A stretch of 64,000 bases of DNA from Amyelois transitella (Eukaryota > Arthropoda > Insecta > Lepidoptera > Pyralidae). Numbering within the stretch: position 1 is the first letter of the stretch; the number at the start of each line of letters is the position of its first letter. The notes under the pieces were generated by a model, which saw only the letters and a list, made by a program, of their open reading frames with translations, made no database searches and was not told the DNA's origin. The position numbers were made by a program, and so were the translations under genes. Below, piece after piece: positions 23,701 through 36,400 of this stretch. Location of the stretch: positions 9,672,001 through 9,736,000 of the forward strand of contig NC_083513.1 of NCBI RefSeq assembly GCF_032362555.1, written 5' to 3'.

Positions 23701-26700
23701 TGTAGAGATTTTATTATAAACTTGTTTTCGTGTAAAATTAAAAATTTCCTCTACTATTTTCTTTGCATAAGGTGATTAAAGTAATGACGTTTTGGTTTAC
23801 ATATTCTCCTTACACTACCCAATAATGTACATATTATCAAAAATCATATGCCTCACTACTCTTCTGTAAATTATTGGGCTGACTGAAGGTGAATTTTCAC
23901 TTTACATATATCCCCTTTTAGTTTAGGCGAAAGAAGTATGCAGGGATCGTTGCAAGTTGGAAGTCTATTGCCTACAGTCCCTTAGGCAATTTTCATCATC
24001 CACAAGACAATCCTACAAAACCCGCTTTAAAAAAAAATTGCCTGCCCCTTTTTTCTAGCTCGATCTATAGCCTAAATAAACTATGTTAATCAAATCAATT
24101 CAACCGTCGTACAGAGAAGCATTTGAAACTTTAAAAATCGATACGTTTCGTGTGTGGCGAGTGAAGGCAACTCACTCTGACGCGACCGCTATCACATGCA
24201 CATCATGTACATATCTCCAAACACGATTGTCGCAAAGACATCTTTATACTTTAAGTGGAAAGATGTAGCAAAGACAAGAAGAACACCCTTCTCATCTTTG
24301 TTTCTACTATGACTATAGTATAGTAAACCATACATCAAGTTTCCCAACATTTGTTTTCAATTTTGATAAATACGATCGTGATCTTTTTTCGTGTGGAGAT
24401 GCTAAATCCCTCGTCAACCTAACCTAATCCATATTGGATCATGCATGGTCATAACAATCAGTTGCCTAAATGTGCAAGTTTTCGTGTAAAGCTTTTGAAA
24501 CCTTTTTTAATCTTATTCTTATTATACTTTGTTGATGCTTCTCAGCTGTTGATTATTAGGAATGAATTGGTCCTAATTGATCTCCACTCTGAATAAGAAA
24601 TTTTTTTCCCTCAACTGACCACCGGTATTGAAGCTTAGTAGTCAGATGAATGGGGTCAAATCATGAGGCCCTTACTTAGAAGAAATTCTGTGTTTGGCAA
24701 AGTTTTGAATTGTTGTTTATATTATAATTGTTTATATTAGAATTTCTTCTAAGTAAGGGCCTTATATTGTTCGTCATAGAAAGACATGGGGTATGTAACT
24801 TTCTTCTCAGTAACGGAAAAAGTACACAAAACAACTGTAGCATTTGCGAGAACCTACCTGCGTCTGTGACCGGATGCGAAAAAAGTTGGATCAGTACCTT
24901 GGTACATATAAAAATATGTTCCGTAATACAATTGCGATTGCGACTAATTTTAATGAAGATATTAAAAGTTTAACATTTACATTATTAAAGGTCAGCTGTC
25001 GTGTACCGCGAAATTCTCTCTAAGACATTGAAACGATGTTTTTATCTAAAATGGACGCGTCCTTTAAAAATTAATATTATAATAAGACCACTCCATCTCT
25101 TTCCCATGGATGTCATTAAAGTCTACTTAACTTGAGATTCTACTTTTGGGGGGATGAGTTTACAACCTATCTCTATTTGAATTTCAATACGTGGACTTCA
25201 AATCATTCTTTGCGAGAATGTTGGCTCTGTCTGTCTGTAAGGGATAAAGACGTGATAATGTATGTATGAGTACATCTTCTTTCGTAAGTCAGGCTTGCAT
25301 CCCGTACTTATTAAATTTGTATCCGAAATAAGATGTGTGTCAGAATGGCGGGTGTACCTCACGGATTTTAATATCTGTTTTGGATTAAAAACGTACTTGA
25401 TGTGTACCTCAGTGTACCTCTCCTAAAAATCTGTGTACCTCCTTCTATGTAAAGATTTTAAATAAAATAGGTACACCCGCCATCCTGACGTCAGGACCGC
25501 GGGTGTACTTCTAGTTAGCATATGTAGGTAAGTAAACTGTATATGTAGATTTGGTACCTCTTGTGTACCTGCAGAAACAAATATTAAATTAATAAAAAAT
25601 ATTAAGGATGCTGAGAAAATGAAAAAAACATTTTTTTTTCTATGACGTCGTTTTTAAGGTTAGGTACCCAAAGGGTAAAACGGGACCCTATTACTAAGCC
25701 TCCACTGTCTGTCTGTCTGTCCGCCTGTCTCCAGGCTGTAAATAAACCGTACTGACCGCTATGACAACAAATACTAAAAATGATAGTACGGAACCCTTCG
25801 TGCGCGAGTCCGACTCACACTTGGCCGGTTTTTATTACATAAAAATAACTACAGTATTAATTACTTAAAATAAATTATATTAATGACACCTGTTACAATT
25901 AATTTATTTTTAGTTACTTATACCGTAGTTATTTTTATAAAATAAAAGTTATAAAATAAGTGCTGAGAAAAAGAAAAAAAACTTTTTTTTTCATTTTCTC
26001 AGCACCCTTAATATTTTTTATTTATTTAATATTTGTTTCTGCAGGTACACAAGAGGTACCAAATCTACATATACAGCTTACTTACCTACATGTGCTAACT
26101 AGAAGTACACCCGCGGTCCTGACGTCAGGACCGCGGGTGTACCTATTTTATTTAAAATCTTTACATAGAAGGAGGTACACAGATTTTTAGGAGAGGTACA
26201 CTGAGGTACACATCAAGTACGTTTTTAATCCAAAACAGATATTAAAATCCGTGAGGTACACCCGCCATTCTGACACACATGAAATAAGCTCGGGAATAGT
26301 AAATATAAGGTCTTCTTGAACTTTAGTGCTATTTTATTACTTACCGCTTTATTACTCTGTGCTGAGTAGGTAAGAAAGGTATGTTAATTTGTCTATTGCA
26401 TTTTCACGGAAACTCTTGTGTTCTATTTTATTGTAACATAAAAAAATAAAAAAAAAAAAAAAAATAATTTAAAAAAAATAATAAAAAAGTAAAATAATCA
26501 TTAAGCCAAACAGCTGAACGTGGAAATTTCTATTGCTGTTAGCAATGCGGGTGCAAAGGAAATAGACGTGATTATATGTATGTAAAAAACAATTTTCAAT
26601 GTAAAAAATCTCATCGAAGAAGAAGAAAAAGCATGTTTAAATTTAATATTAGAATTTTTAAACCAATTATTGCAATTAATTTTGCAATTAATTATAGCAT

Positions 26701-29700
26701 AAGACCCAGTGCTGTGTTCCCTACAGGTCGAGGTTAGGTCTGATCGATACGTCTAGGGCATCTGGAGTTTTGACATAAAAATAGAGCTTTAGTTTCATGT
26801 TTATTTAACACTAATCTTTACCGTGTTAATGAACACATTTAAAAAGTATCTGAAACCGACGACCTTGCTTCAGCTCCGGGAAAGAGGCGTGATTTTTAAT
26901 ATGTTAAAAAGTTATATTTTTCTTTTTAATAAAACTGGTGTCTGAAAAACAATCACCATAATATAAGAGCCCGTATAAATATTTAAAAAGTTACGTTATT
27001 ACTAGAAAATGTTTAAAAATAGCAGAGATTGTTGCACTTTGCAATGGCAAATTCACCGCAGGATGTATGCAACTTGCGGTAACATTACATAGAACGGACA
27101 TTACTAACTCCGGCCATCCGACTTTCGCTTGAGCTTCGTCGCCTTGGGATCGAATCGAGAACGTACAGACGACAGCACGAAACTTTAATGCATTCCAATA
27201 TATATTTCTCAGGCGAAGAGTTTCTCGCACTGGATAGCTTGATGTGTTGCTGCATGTCCAGTTAATGAAATGAATTTACGTTGCGAGACTACAATATGGA
27301 TGCGAGCAGCGTAGGATAGTTCTATTTTTCTTAACACGGACTGTGTACATCTTTGAAATACATATATAAATCCCAACTAATGTTATACATGCGAAGGTAA
27401 ATTTATTTGTTTGTTGTATCTTCACGCGTTGTCTTCTGAACCAATCTTGTTGAAAGTCTGCGTACTAATATATTTATTAAGAGTCTTGAGAATGATACAG
27501 GGTACTATTTATCCCGATAAAAACTATAGTTTCCATGGAATTTGCGAAAAACCTATATTCTTTTGTAGGTGGCGCTAAATGCGCGCAGGTAAAGCCTAAA
27601 TAAATATGAATGAATGAAAATTATTATATTAACAATGTGTTTGTGTATTAAGGATTCCTATACAAAAAGCTTTATTACTTAGTTAGATCATAACATCGAT
27701 GCAGCAATAATCTCATTAATATTCCGTGCATAATGCAATTGACATGGCATCGCCATTTTCCCACGCACTGCTTAGGTAATTATATGCCTTACTTCAAAAA
27801 TGGACAAGAAAGTGATATTTAGTTTAGATTGCCTGATCAAAGCTGATTTGTTCAAAGTCCAACTTAATGCATGTTTCTTATTTTAACCAGTTTTATCATT
27901 ATCCCAATAGTAAATTTAGGTAATTAAGAATGATATGTGCCTAATTTTAGTCAAGTCTCCTAGAAATAAACCAAAGTTTTTTTTTCACATTTTTATAATA
28001 CAACTATTATATTAAAGAACAATCTTAAAATCCCATATGAAAAATAAATAATAACGTTTTTCCCGATTGCATTCTCGTCTGTTTGCTTCAAAAACTTTAG
28101 ATGCTATAAAATGCTTGACAATCTTTCAAAGGAAATGTTTTTAAAGTCAAAAGCCTGCCGAAACCGATCCTTGGAATAACATTCAGAATTGTATCAGTAC
28201 AATAACTATACACTTCCTCGGCAATATACCTTCCGCTTGACCTTTGTAGTCCCTTAATTCTAATAACAGTCCCAACCTTCTCCAACGATCCTCACAGCTG
28301 AATCACTCCCTCGTCAGCGCTCGACATTCACAGATAACTAAATGCAGTGACACGCTAACCCATTTTTAGGATGACTGTGGCTGGCTGCTCGCTAACTTGT
28401 GACGTTTAGCTTCCACTATATCGCAACACAGCTGGAGTTAGGGTTGCCAGGCGTCCGGCTTTTTGGTTGCCTGTCCGGACAAAAATGTATGTCTGGTTTA
28501 TTGGATTGTGACTCACTATCCCAATCGTGTACTGTTTTTGGAGGTATTTTTTGTAATAGACGATAAAATAAGGATTATTCCGTCTGTAATGTAATATGTA
28601 ATACCCCAACGTCTCGAGTAACGAAAAATGTCACCCCAATGCCAATCCGGCAACCCTAGCTTAGCTTAGAGTATACATTGTTTTAGTTCCGACATTGTTT
28701 CTCCTACAGAAGCTACTGTGAAACGAAGGCGTAAAGTCTCCTTGATTGAAATGATGGGGTATTGTATACCTACAAAGTTAATTATCATCTATTTTTACCA
28801 TTTTAATGGATTACTCTAAAAGGTTGTGTACCGCTTCGCCTCTTGCCAGCCACCTGGTAGGTCGTTGCCCCCGAATAAGGTGCCCAGAACGCTGGGAGAA
28901 AAAAATTATAAGAAATTGCATAACATCCGACCAATATATTAATTGATATTTAATCTATGGTAATCATGCAAATAATCAATTCTACTCTTATTGTATAGTA
29001 TAGCATAAATTAAAAATACTTAGTGAAGATATGAGACAAAGAAATACTACTTACTAATCGAACAGCTGTTACAAAGAATATCAAACATTGTTGTATCAAT
29101 TACATTTACATTAAAGGGATGCCGTTGCCAACTAAATTCCAACCGTAGCCGAAAGACAGCATTGTATGCATCCTTCAAATCATGCGATTTTAGCATCTGA
29201 TTACACTATCATGTGGCGGCATGAACTACACCACGAGTATATTATCACATTGGAGAACGCATAGGCGGGACACGTTTTGAAGTCTTCATGTCACAGAGGT
29301 TTCCCGAAGGAGAAGCAAAACCGCAAAAAGGCAATAAGATAATAACGTGTAGTAGAACACTTATCCCATTATATGAAAATGTTTAACATGATATATAAAA
29401 CAATCAAAGAAAAACATTAAAGTACGGAGTATACACAGAAGACCACGGTTATAGAATATATCACTTGCGATTGGCTGCCTCATTTTCTGTAGGACGCATG
29501 TCAGGATTTTCCTTATCTTTGAGATTATCCTTCGTCTGCTACATTTAGAGTGCGCGTGTATTTTCCAGTGAATATTTGCTCCGCGTTACGGCGGCCACCC
29601 GGGCGCTATGACGTAACTTATCCATATGTATGGTGGGCGCCTGAAATGCTACAGACTTAATTCTCCTTTTTATGGAAGACACCAAATTATTTACCGTACT

Positions 29701-32700
29701 GATTTTGAAAAGTTTAAAATGAGTACTTCGTAAATTTCCAATTTACTATTAATTCAAATCTGTAATGTCGCTTCTTATGATTGATTGATGAATGAAACGG
29801 AAAGCTTCTTATGATCCAAAAAGTAGGCAGTTTTGATAAATAACAACAAAATAAAAGAAATATAGCATTCTTTACGGCTGCAGCAGTTACCAGTGAAAAC
29901 GTAAGAAACATACCCTTGGTCTGCAGACAGCTGTGCAAACTCCACTACACGTGACGTCAAACGCAAATCCCGTAACTTTATTTCGATATACATATATTGG
30001 ATTAACTGCACGTGAAAGTTCGAAATTATTATGAGAGTTCCCTCTCGAAGCAGCCACACTAGTTGATAAACTGCGGTTTTCGATTCATTCGAAATAAGCT
30101 TAAAGTTACTAACTAGCAAAGTTTTTTGCCGTTTTAACTATAGTAACTACCGTCGACATCAAAATTATATAAACTGAAGAAATATTTTTTGTTATTTCTT
30201 AAAAAAAACATCCGATGTTTAAATTTCAAAGCATGCCCTCCATTGTTTCAACTGAGTCTATGCCCGCTAGCTAGGCATATGACATTGGTTAAAATCCGTG
30301 GTTTGTTAGCATTACGAGTATCTTCACAAGTTGTTTTCTTCCGTTGTCATTGCATGACCGAACTAACATAATTGACTTTCTCCTTTATACTAAAAATAAA
30401 TGAAAATTGATTAATTATTCGTCTACCAACAGGCCAACACCTCTAGTTTTCTCAAAATTAAGTATTGCAAACATTCCAAATATTTGAAACAAGAAAACTA
30501 TGCAAAAGATTTTATCTCCTCCTTCACACACGCTCTTTTTTTCTGTTTGTTTCTAAGCTCGTATAACCGCGAGCTTTACAAAAACAACAATCGGAAGTTA
30601 TTTTTTTTTAACTAGTACATAAACTCACGCCTGGTAGCAGAGACTACATTTTTCGACTTGCCACGATCCCTGCGCATTTCTTTCGCTTCATCCGCATTCA
30701 TAAGTCTCTTCAAGCAAGCTCGTCGGATTCTTAACCAATTTATTATTATATATGTAGTTACTCGGAAATAAACAGGTGATATTGTATCCGTGTGCTGATC
30801 CTAGTAGCAAAATATTTATGTTATTGGAGCTAAAGGGAATATCCAATTAATACGTCCACGCCTTATCATTATTTGTTTATTGTTTTTATTACTAAGGAGC
30901 AACACCCAGTGGGTGTTAAGCCTAAGCATGTTATGATACATATAATATGAGGGTGCAACTGGGAACACGACAAGATGAGAGAGAGTTGTGACAGTAAGAT
31001 CAACTTGTTAGCCTTTTTATTTAAAAGTCAATTCACATTGAGACGACGAGAGGCGACCACGTGAGGCTTCTGTATATTTTCATGTAGTAGTAAAAGTTTC
31101 AGCCGTTCTTTTAACAAATGTGGCGTCACGTCTCGCCTCAGTGAGAACTGCCCTTAGTTTCTGCTAGAAATGAGCAGAAAGTTACGGATATTCGATAAGC
31201 CAGGATGCGCCGGACGTATTAGCTTTTACGACGTGTCACATCGGAGGCAACCTGAGTGCACCCTTAAGTTAATGTGCTCTTCGAGATTAGCGTAGAAGTA
31301 AAGTGTTTCATTTAATCAGTCGTAAGCGGCATTGCTTTGAAATAATTTAAGAAATATGTAGTGGGCGATATTACTTAAGAAGTGACAATAATTGTATGTT
31401 ATAACAATCCTAAATTAAAACATCCTTATGTCTTTTGAATTTGGTACCTAGCAAACAGATTTCATGAAATCTGAAAATATCACAAATCATTATAAAAAAA
31501 GTAAATAAAATTCATTACAAAATCATATAAAAAATGACACATCAAAATCCCTCAGTGTTTTATCTTGTAAATGGTTAAAAACGCGGCAGTTGAAGGACCC
31601 GCATTCATAACCGAGAGAATTACTTCCTCCGGACTCCGGAGCCAGTTTCCCCACTAATCCGCATATTGATGATTAATTCCATAACCACTGAATGATCTGT
31701 TCCGACATTATAAAATGTTGACCTTAGACACTTTCACTGGGGGGTCGCCGCGGCCGATGCGTGCTTGACTCGGCTCTTTCAAAACATTAGCATTTCGATA
31801 TTTCGATGTTACATCACCGGAGCGAAATACCATTTGTTTCTCATGTAGTAAAAGCAAGTAATACTATTGTTAGGTATTTAAATACATTTTATTGTAGGTG
31901 AATTGACAGTTTTACGAGTATATTAAGAAATTTTGTTGTACATGTAAATATTTAAAGGTGACGTAATAATTAAAAGGCTATACTATTTTTAACATATATT
32001 TAGAATTTGATAAGAAGTGGAAAATTCAATTACCTCAGCTTCAGCAAGACTGTGTTAAAAATCTCCTCCTTTAATCAATAATGAGTAGGTATATGGGTTT
32101 CTAATTACTTGCAACTAAAATGTCAAGTATAAAGTAAGTAACTTATATCTTCTCGCAATTTCAACCAGTAGTAACATCATGAAAACATATTTGAAGACAA
32201 AAATAACTAAATAAAATAAGTTAAAGACTTACTGATGTAGAAATGGGACTGATTGAAATTTTCACAAACGAATAATCTTTGCAACCCCATAATTGATGGT
32301 TGTCATACTGGCGACAAAAAATGTACCCCTATCGAAGCATTATCAAGAGCAAATCACTGTCTAATTAAAGTGGAATTATGTATCGTGGCTGCAGCGTGAC
32401 CTGCGGGCAAGGATCCGCTTTGTCTGATGACAATACACGCTCATTTACATACTTGCTTAATTGTATCGTCATTTGTTACTCAAATATTAATATCAAGTTT
32501 TGTATTTACACTCGGTTGCGGAAACTAATATTTACAAATTGCTCCCCCATTGTTTAGGATAAGCTGCGTAGTCTTCTTATTTCCAGAGAAATTAAAATCC
32601 GTTTTTACTGTATATAATATGAGATTATGGCACAAAAGAGATTAATATGGAATATAAAATTATAATATAAGGGAATGGGATTTGATTTTATAATTTGTGT

Positions 32701-33487
32701 TTTTAAATTTGCCTTTTAAAAAGCATTTCACTCTGTGACTATTCAGTAAACTGAAAATGACAATTATAATACATTTCCAAGTTCTGTACGAAGGAAAAAT
32801 GCGGGCTGATAAACATAACTACACAGACAAGTAAACACTGCTCATATCAATAACCAGCACAACTAGTGAAACTTCAATTCCATACCATTAACATAGCAAT
32901 AAAACATACTAATTTTGTCATACACGTATATGCGTGCGTGCGGCGGTCGCCTTTCCCCGCCCGACCAACATCTGTGTATGCAACATTAAGCTACTTGGTA
33001 CTGTATAAGTTATGCAGAACTATGATCTATACTATAAATGATTTAGTTCCAGACTTAATAAAAAAGGGGAATTTTTATCAGTAAAAATTTAGAGACCACA
33101 TTTAGTGTCGTTTTCAGTTTCCTGTTTTGTGTACCACGAAATATTTTGTCATAGCTTACGATAGCTAGATTAGTGCGGCCGCATATTGACCAGAAAATCT
33201 CCCCACCACTGCTTATTTCAGTCTGAGTGCATTTCAAGCTTCAAATCTTCAAATCCAGCAGTTATTATGTTACTTGTCTAGTTTTCGAGATTGTTTATGT
33301 GTAATCCTTTTTTTTTAACAGGTATCGGTAAGCTCTCCGGCGAGGGCAAACATCTAGCTGACCCAGAGGTGCTCCGGCGTCTGACATCATCCGTGTCCAA
33401 CGCTCTAGACGAGGCGGCTGCGGCGTTGACGCGCATGCGCAGCGAGCAGCCGCCCGCGCACCATAGACATCAGCATCAGGATAAACC
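20746..33487 (+). CDS. mask: mask exons 1-3: acidic N-terminal leader and conserved ankyrin-proximal segment
   Basis: Exons 20746-20934 (starts ATG, ends phase 0), 22734-22857 and 33322-33487. The leader is Ser/Glu-rich. Exons 2-3 carry FLLSHDDPERAVDPEMQARL, LEALLEAAGIGKLSGEGK and ADPEVLRRLTSSVSNALDEA, which are strongly conserved in ANKHD1 and precede the first ankyrin repeat. Exon 3 ends AAACC|GTCAGT and joins exon 4 at a TTTAG acceptor. That junction is the least certain in this block because the sequence there is low in conservation. Intron 2 is 10.5 kb. Confidence 0.88.
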
Positions 33488-36400
33488 GTCAGTATACTAT
33501 ATTATATCTTTTTTGCAAAAAAAAACGGACTTAACTAAAAGTATTGTATAACCAGCCACCACGAAAATTTAAAAATTGGTTGCAAAAAAATTACGATTTT
33601 GTAATTTTCTGGACAAAGAATATTCATGTACTTTAAAAAAGGTAGAACTTACCTAATCACAACAATAAAAATATCTTCCTTATAATATTATGTAGTGTTC
33701 TAATCAAATGAAGTCAAGTTGCCTACAGGAACACATACACACATCTGTATTACGGAAAATTTAAATGATGAAAAATCTTCAACCTTAATATTTTTTTTAG
33801 TTAAGGCAGCTTTAACATTATTTCACTATTTGTTGTGGTTTCAAAACTAACAAAATAAAATGCCTATATCTTTTTCATGGGTATTCACAAGTCCTTATAT
33901 TTTATACTGTATCAATCAGACAGTTAAAATATACGTTTAACAGTACACATTATTTCCGGATGTGCGCTACCGTTAAAAATAAGAATCGGTGAATTACAAT
34001 GTTTCTGTGACGCACGATCTGGTCTATAAATCTTGAATTTTGCCTATGTATTTATGTGAATGCATTTTGTTTAACATAAGTTATCCTGTACTTGTTTATT
34101 TATCAAATCATCTTTATTTTGTCAAATGATATAAATTATAGTTGAATATATCCATATTCGAATCATCTATCGCCTAGTTAAACCTTTAGAATAGTTGAAA
34201 TGTTATGATGAGTTTATCAATGTATCTATTACTTCAATTAATTAAAGTGGGAATAAAACACATGCCTTGTACATATGTTGGTGTATGGTTCCCTCGTAAA
34301 TAGTATAATTTGCTACATTTTACATGATGAAAATCCGAGATTGAGTCATACATGCCGATAGTCTCTTGGTTACTATGGTTGAGGAAACTCCTTGGTAATC
34401 GATCGAGACGCGGTAGACCGTGATTCGTGAAGCTTTGATCTTATCTGATCTATTTCTTTTTTTATTATATCTTCATCATTTGTCTATGGAGATTTTAATT
34501 CAGATTTTGAATTTAGAACACAATGCGGTTCGACGGCAACGGGCACGACTCCGACAGTTGCAGCCTCAGGCACAGAAGGCGCGCCATCGTTGGCGGAGGC
34601 TTGTTCGGACGGTGACGTGGGCACCGTTCGCAAGCTCCTCACAGAAGGCCGGTCCGTACATGAGACAACAGAGGAGGGAGAATCATTGTTGTCCCTCGCC
34701 TGTTCAGCGGGCTACTATGAACTCGCGCAAGTATTGCTGGCGATGCATGCTAGCGTTGAGGATCGTGGTATTAAGGTATGTTGCTTGTCCAAATGTTTGT
34801 TCTTTCTTGTTTTCATCTTTTATCCGCCGGTTATACCCGCGGTCGATATCTGCAACTGGTTGTGTGTGTGTGTGTGTGTGAATATTAAAAATTTTTTTAT
34901 TGACAGGGCGATTGCACCCCCCTGATGGAGGCAGCGTCTGCTGGTCATGTGGACATCGTTAGATTACTTTTGGCGCACGGAGCGGACGTGAATGCAGTTT
35001 CGGGATCCGGAAACACGCCGCTGATGTACGCCTGTGCGGGAGGGCACGAGGAATGCGTGCGCGCCTTGCTAGAGAACGGAGCCAATGTCGAGGACCACAA
35101 CGAGAACGGCCACACACCACTTATGGAGGTAAGTCTCTTATACATACATACATAAAATCACTCATCTTTCCCGGAGGGGTAGGCAGAGACTACCTCTCTA
35201 TATACTATGTCTCTTATTGGCAGGTAAAACATTTGTAGGTATCATACACAATCATGAAAATAAAAGGGATCGCCTATTTCATATATGCACTATAAAGAAA
35301 AAGATCTAGCCTGAAATCGACAGGACATCAACAGGTAAATTCGACCCTGCTTTAAAGGTTCTGAAGCATATGTCACGGAACACACATTCCAAAAAAAGAA
35401 AGGAATTAATTTGGTACTAATTTTTAAAAACTTGAAAATATGTTTTTATCGCTTCATTCATTAATTGGAATATATGAAAACTAGCGCCAGCTTTGTAGCA
35501 GACCTAGCTGTCAATTAAGCAATACGTCCGACGTTTTTGAATGTGCCCTGAAATATGAGCCAGTCCTTTAACTTTTGTATTAGTTTGACTAATTTGTTTT
35601 TTTCAGGCGGCGTCTGCCGGCCACGTGGGCGTCGCGAAGATACTCTTGGACCACGGAGCGGGTATTAACACCCACTCTAACGAGTTCAAAGAGTCTGCTT
35701 TAACACTGGCGTGTTACAAGGGCCACTTGGACATGGTCAGATTCCTGTTGGCTGCCGGGGCAGATAGAGAACACAAGACCGATGAGATGCATACAGCTTT
35801 GATGGAGGCCAGCATGGATGGACATGTTGAGGTCGCCAGGCTACTGTTGGACTCTGGTGCTCAGGTAAACATGATTGTCTTGAGATTCGGAATGGGGGGG
35901 ACGTAGAGTGGGACTCTCAGACACAGGTTTCTTACATAATTGGTGGAATCATGATGTGATCTTAAATATATAATTATTATTTCGTCACTTTGTTCGAAGA
36001 TATAGATAAGGGAATATATGTGTTTTAATACATATATTAGTTTAATTGGTAGTCCTTTTATTGTTCGAGCAAATCGCACACTATTAAGATTTTTTTTTTT
36101 TTTTTTTTTGTGTTGGTCACCCCATATCTCGTTGTGCCCCACTCCGTGCCGCTGCGCCATCTTTAGCTCATTCTTTTATTGTGCGCGCAACGGAACGCAC
36201 ACGTCGTACTACTATTATTTTACGTCGAAAATGCCGAAGCGTAGTGCAGAGGATAGAATTGCACGTTATTCACGAAAAATTAAGAAGCTTCAAAATGAAG
36301 AAATTAAGCGCCGCAAACGTGTTATTATTTATTCTGATTCATCAGATGATGACAATATGTCGGGTAAGCAAATATTCATTCTTACATATTACCTTGAAAC

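Larger units (their letters stand above)
22858..33321. other. mask intron 2 (10.5 kb), repeat-rich, no gene seen
   Basis: Contains a perfect 24-bp inverted repeat (24666-24762), SINE R1 fragments (25083-25268, 26499-26583), a foldback element (25333-26280), LINE R2 fragments (23928, 26873, 30622), an antisense lepidopteran repeat (27377-27600), a MITE (28441-28656) and another at about 31024-31152. The remaining open frames are short, unconserved in appearance and AT-driven. Confidence 0.55.

Noticed and set aside
24666..24762. microRNA gene
   Set aside because: The stem is perfect rather than bulged, the loop is long, and there is no expression evidence. Listed only as a hairpin.
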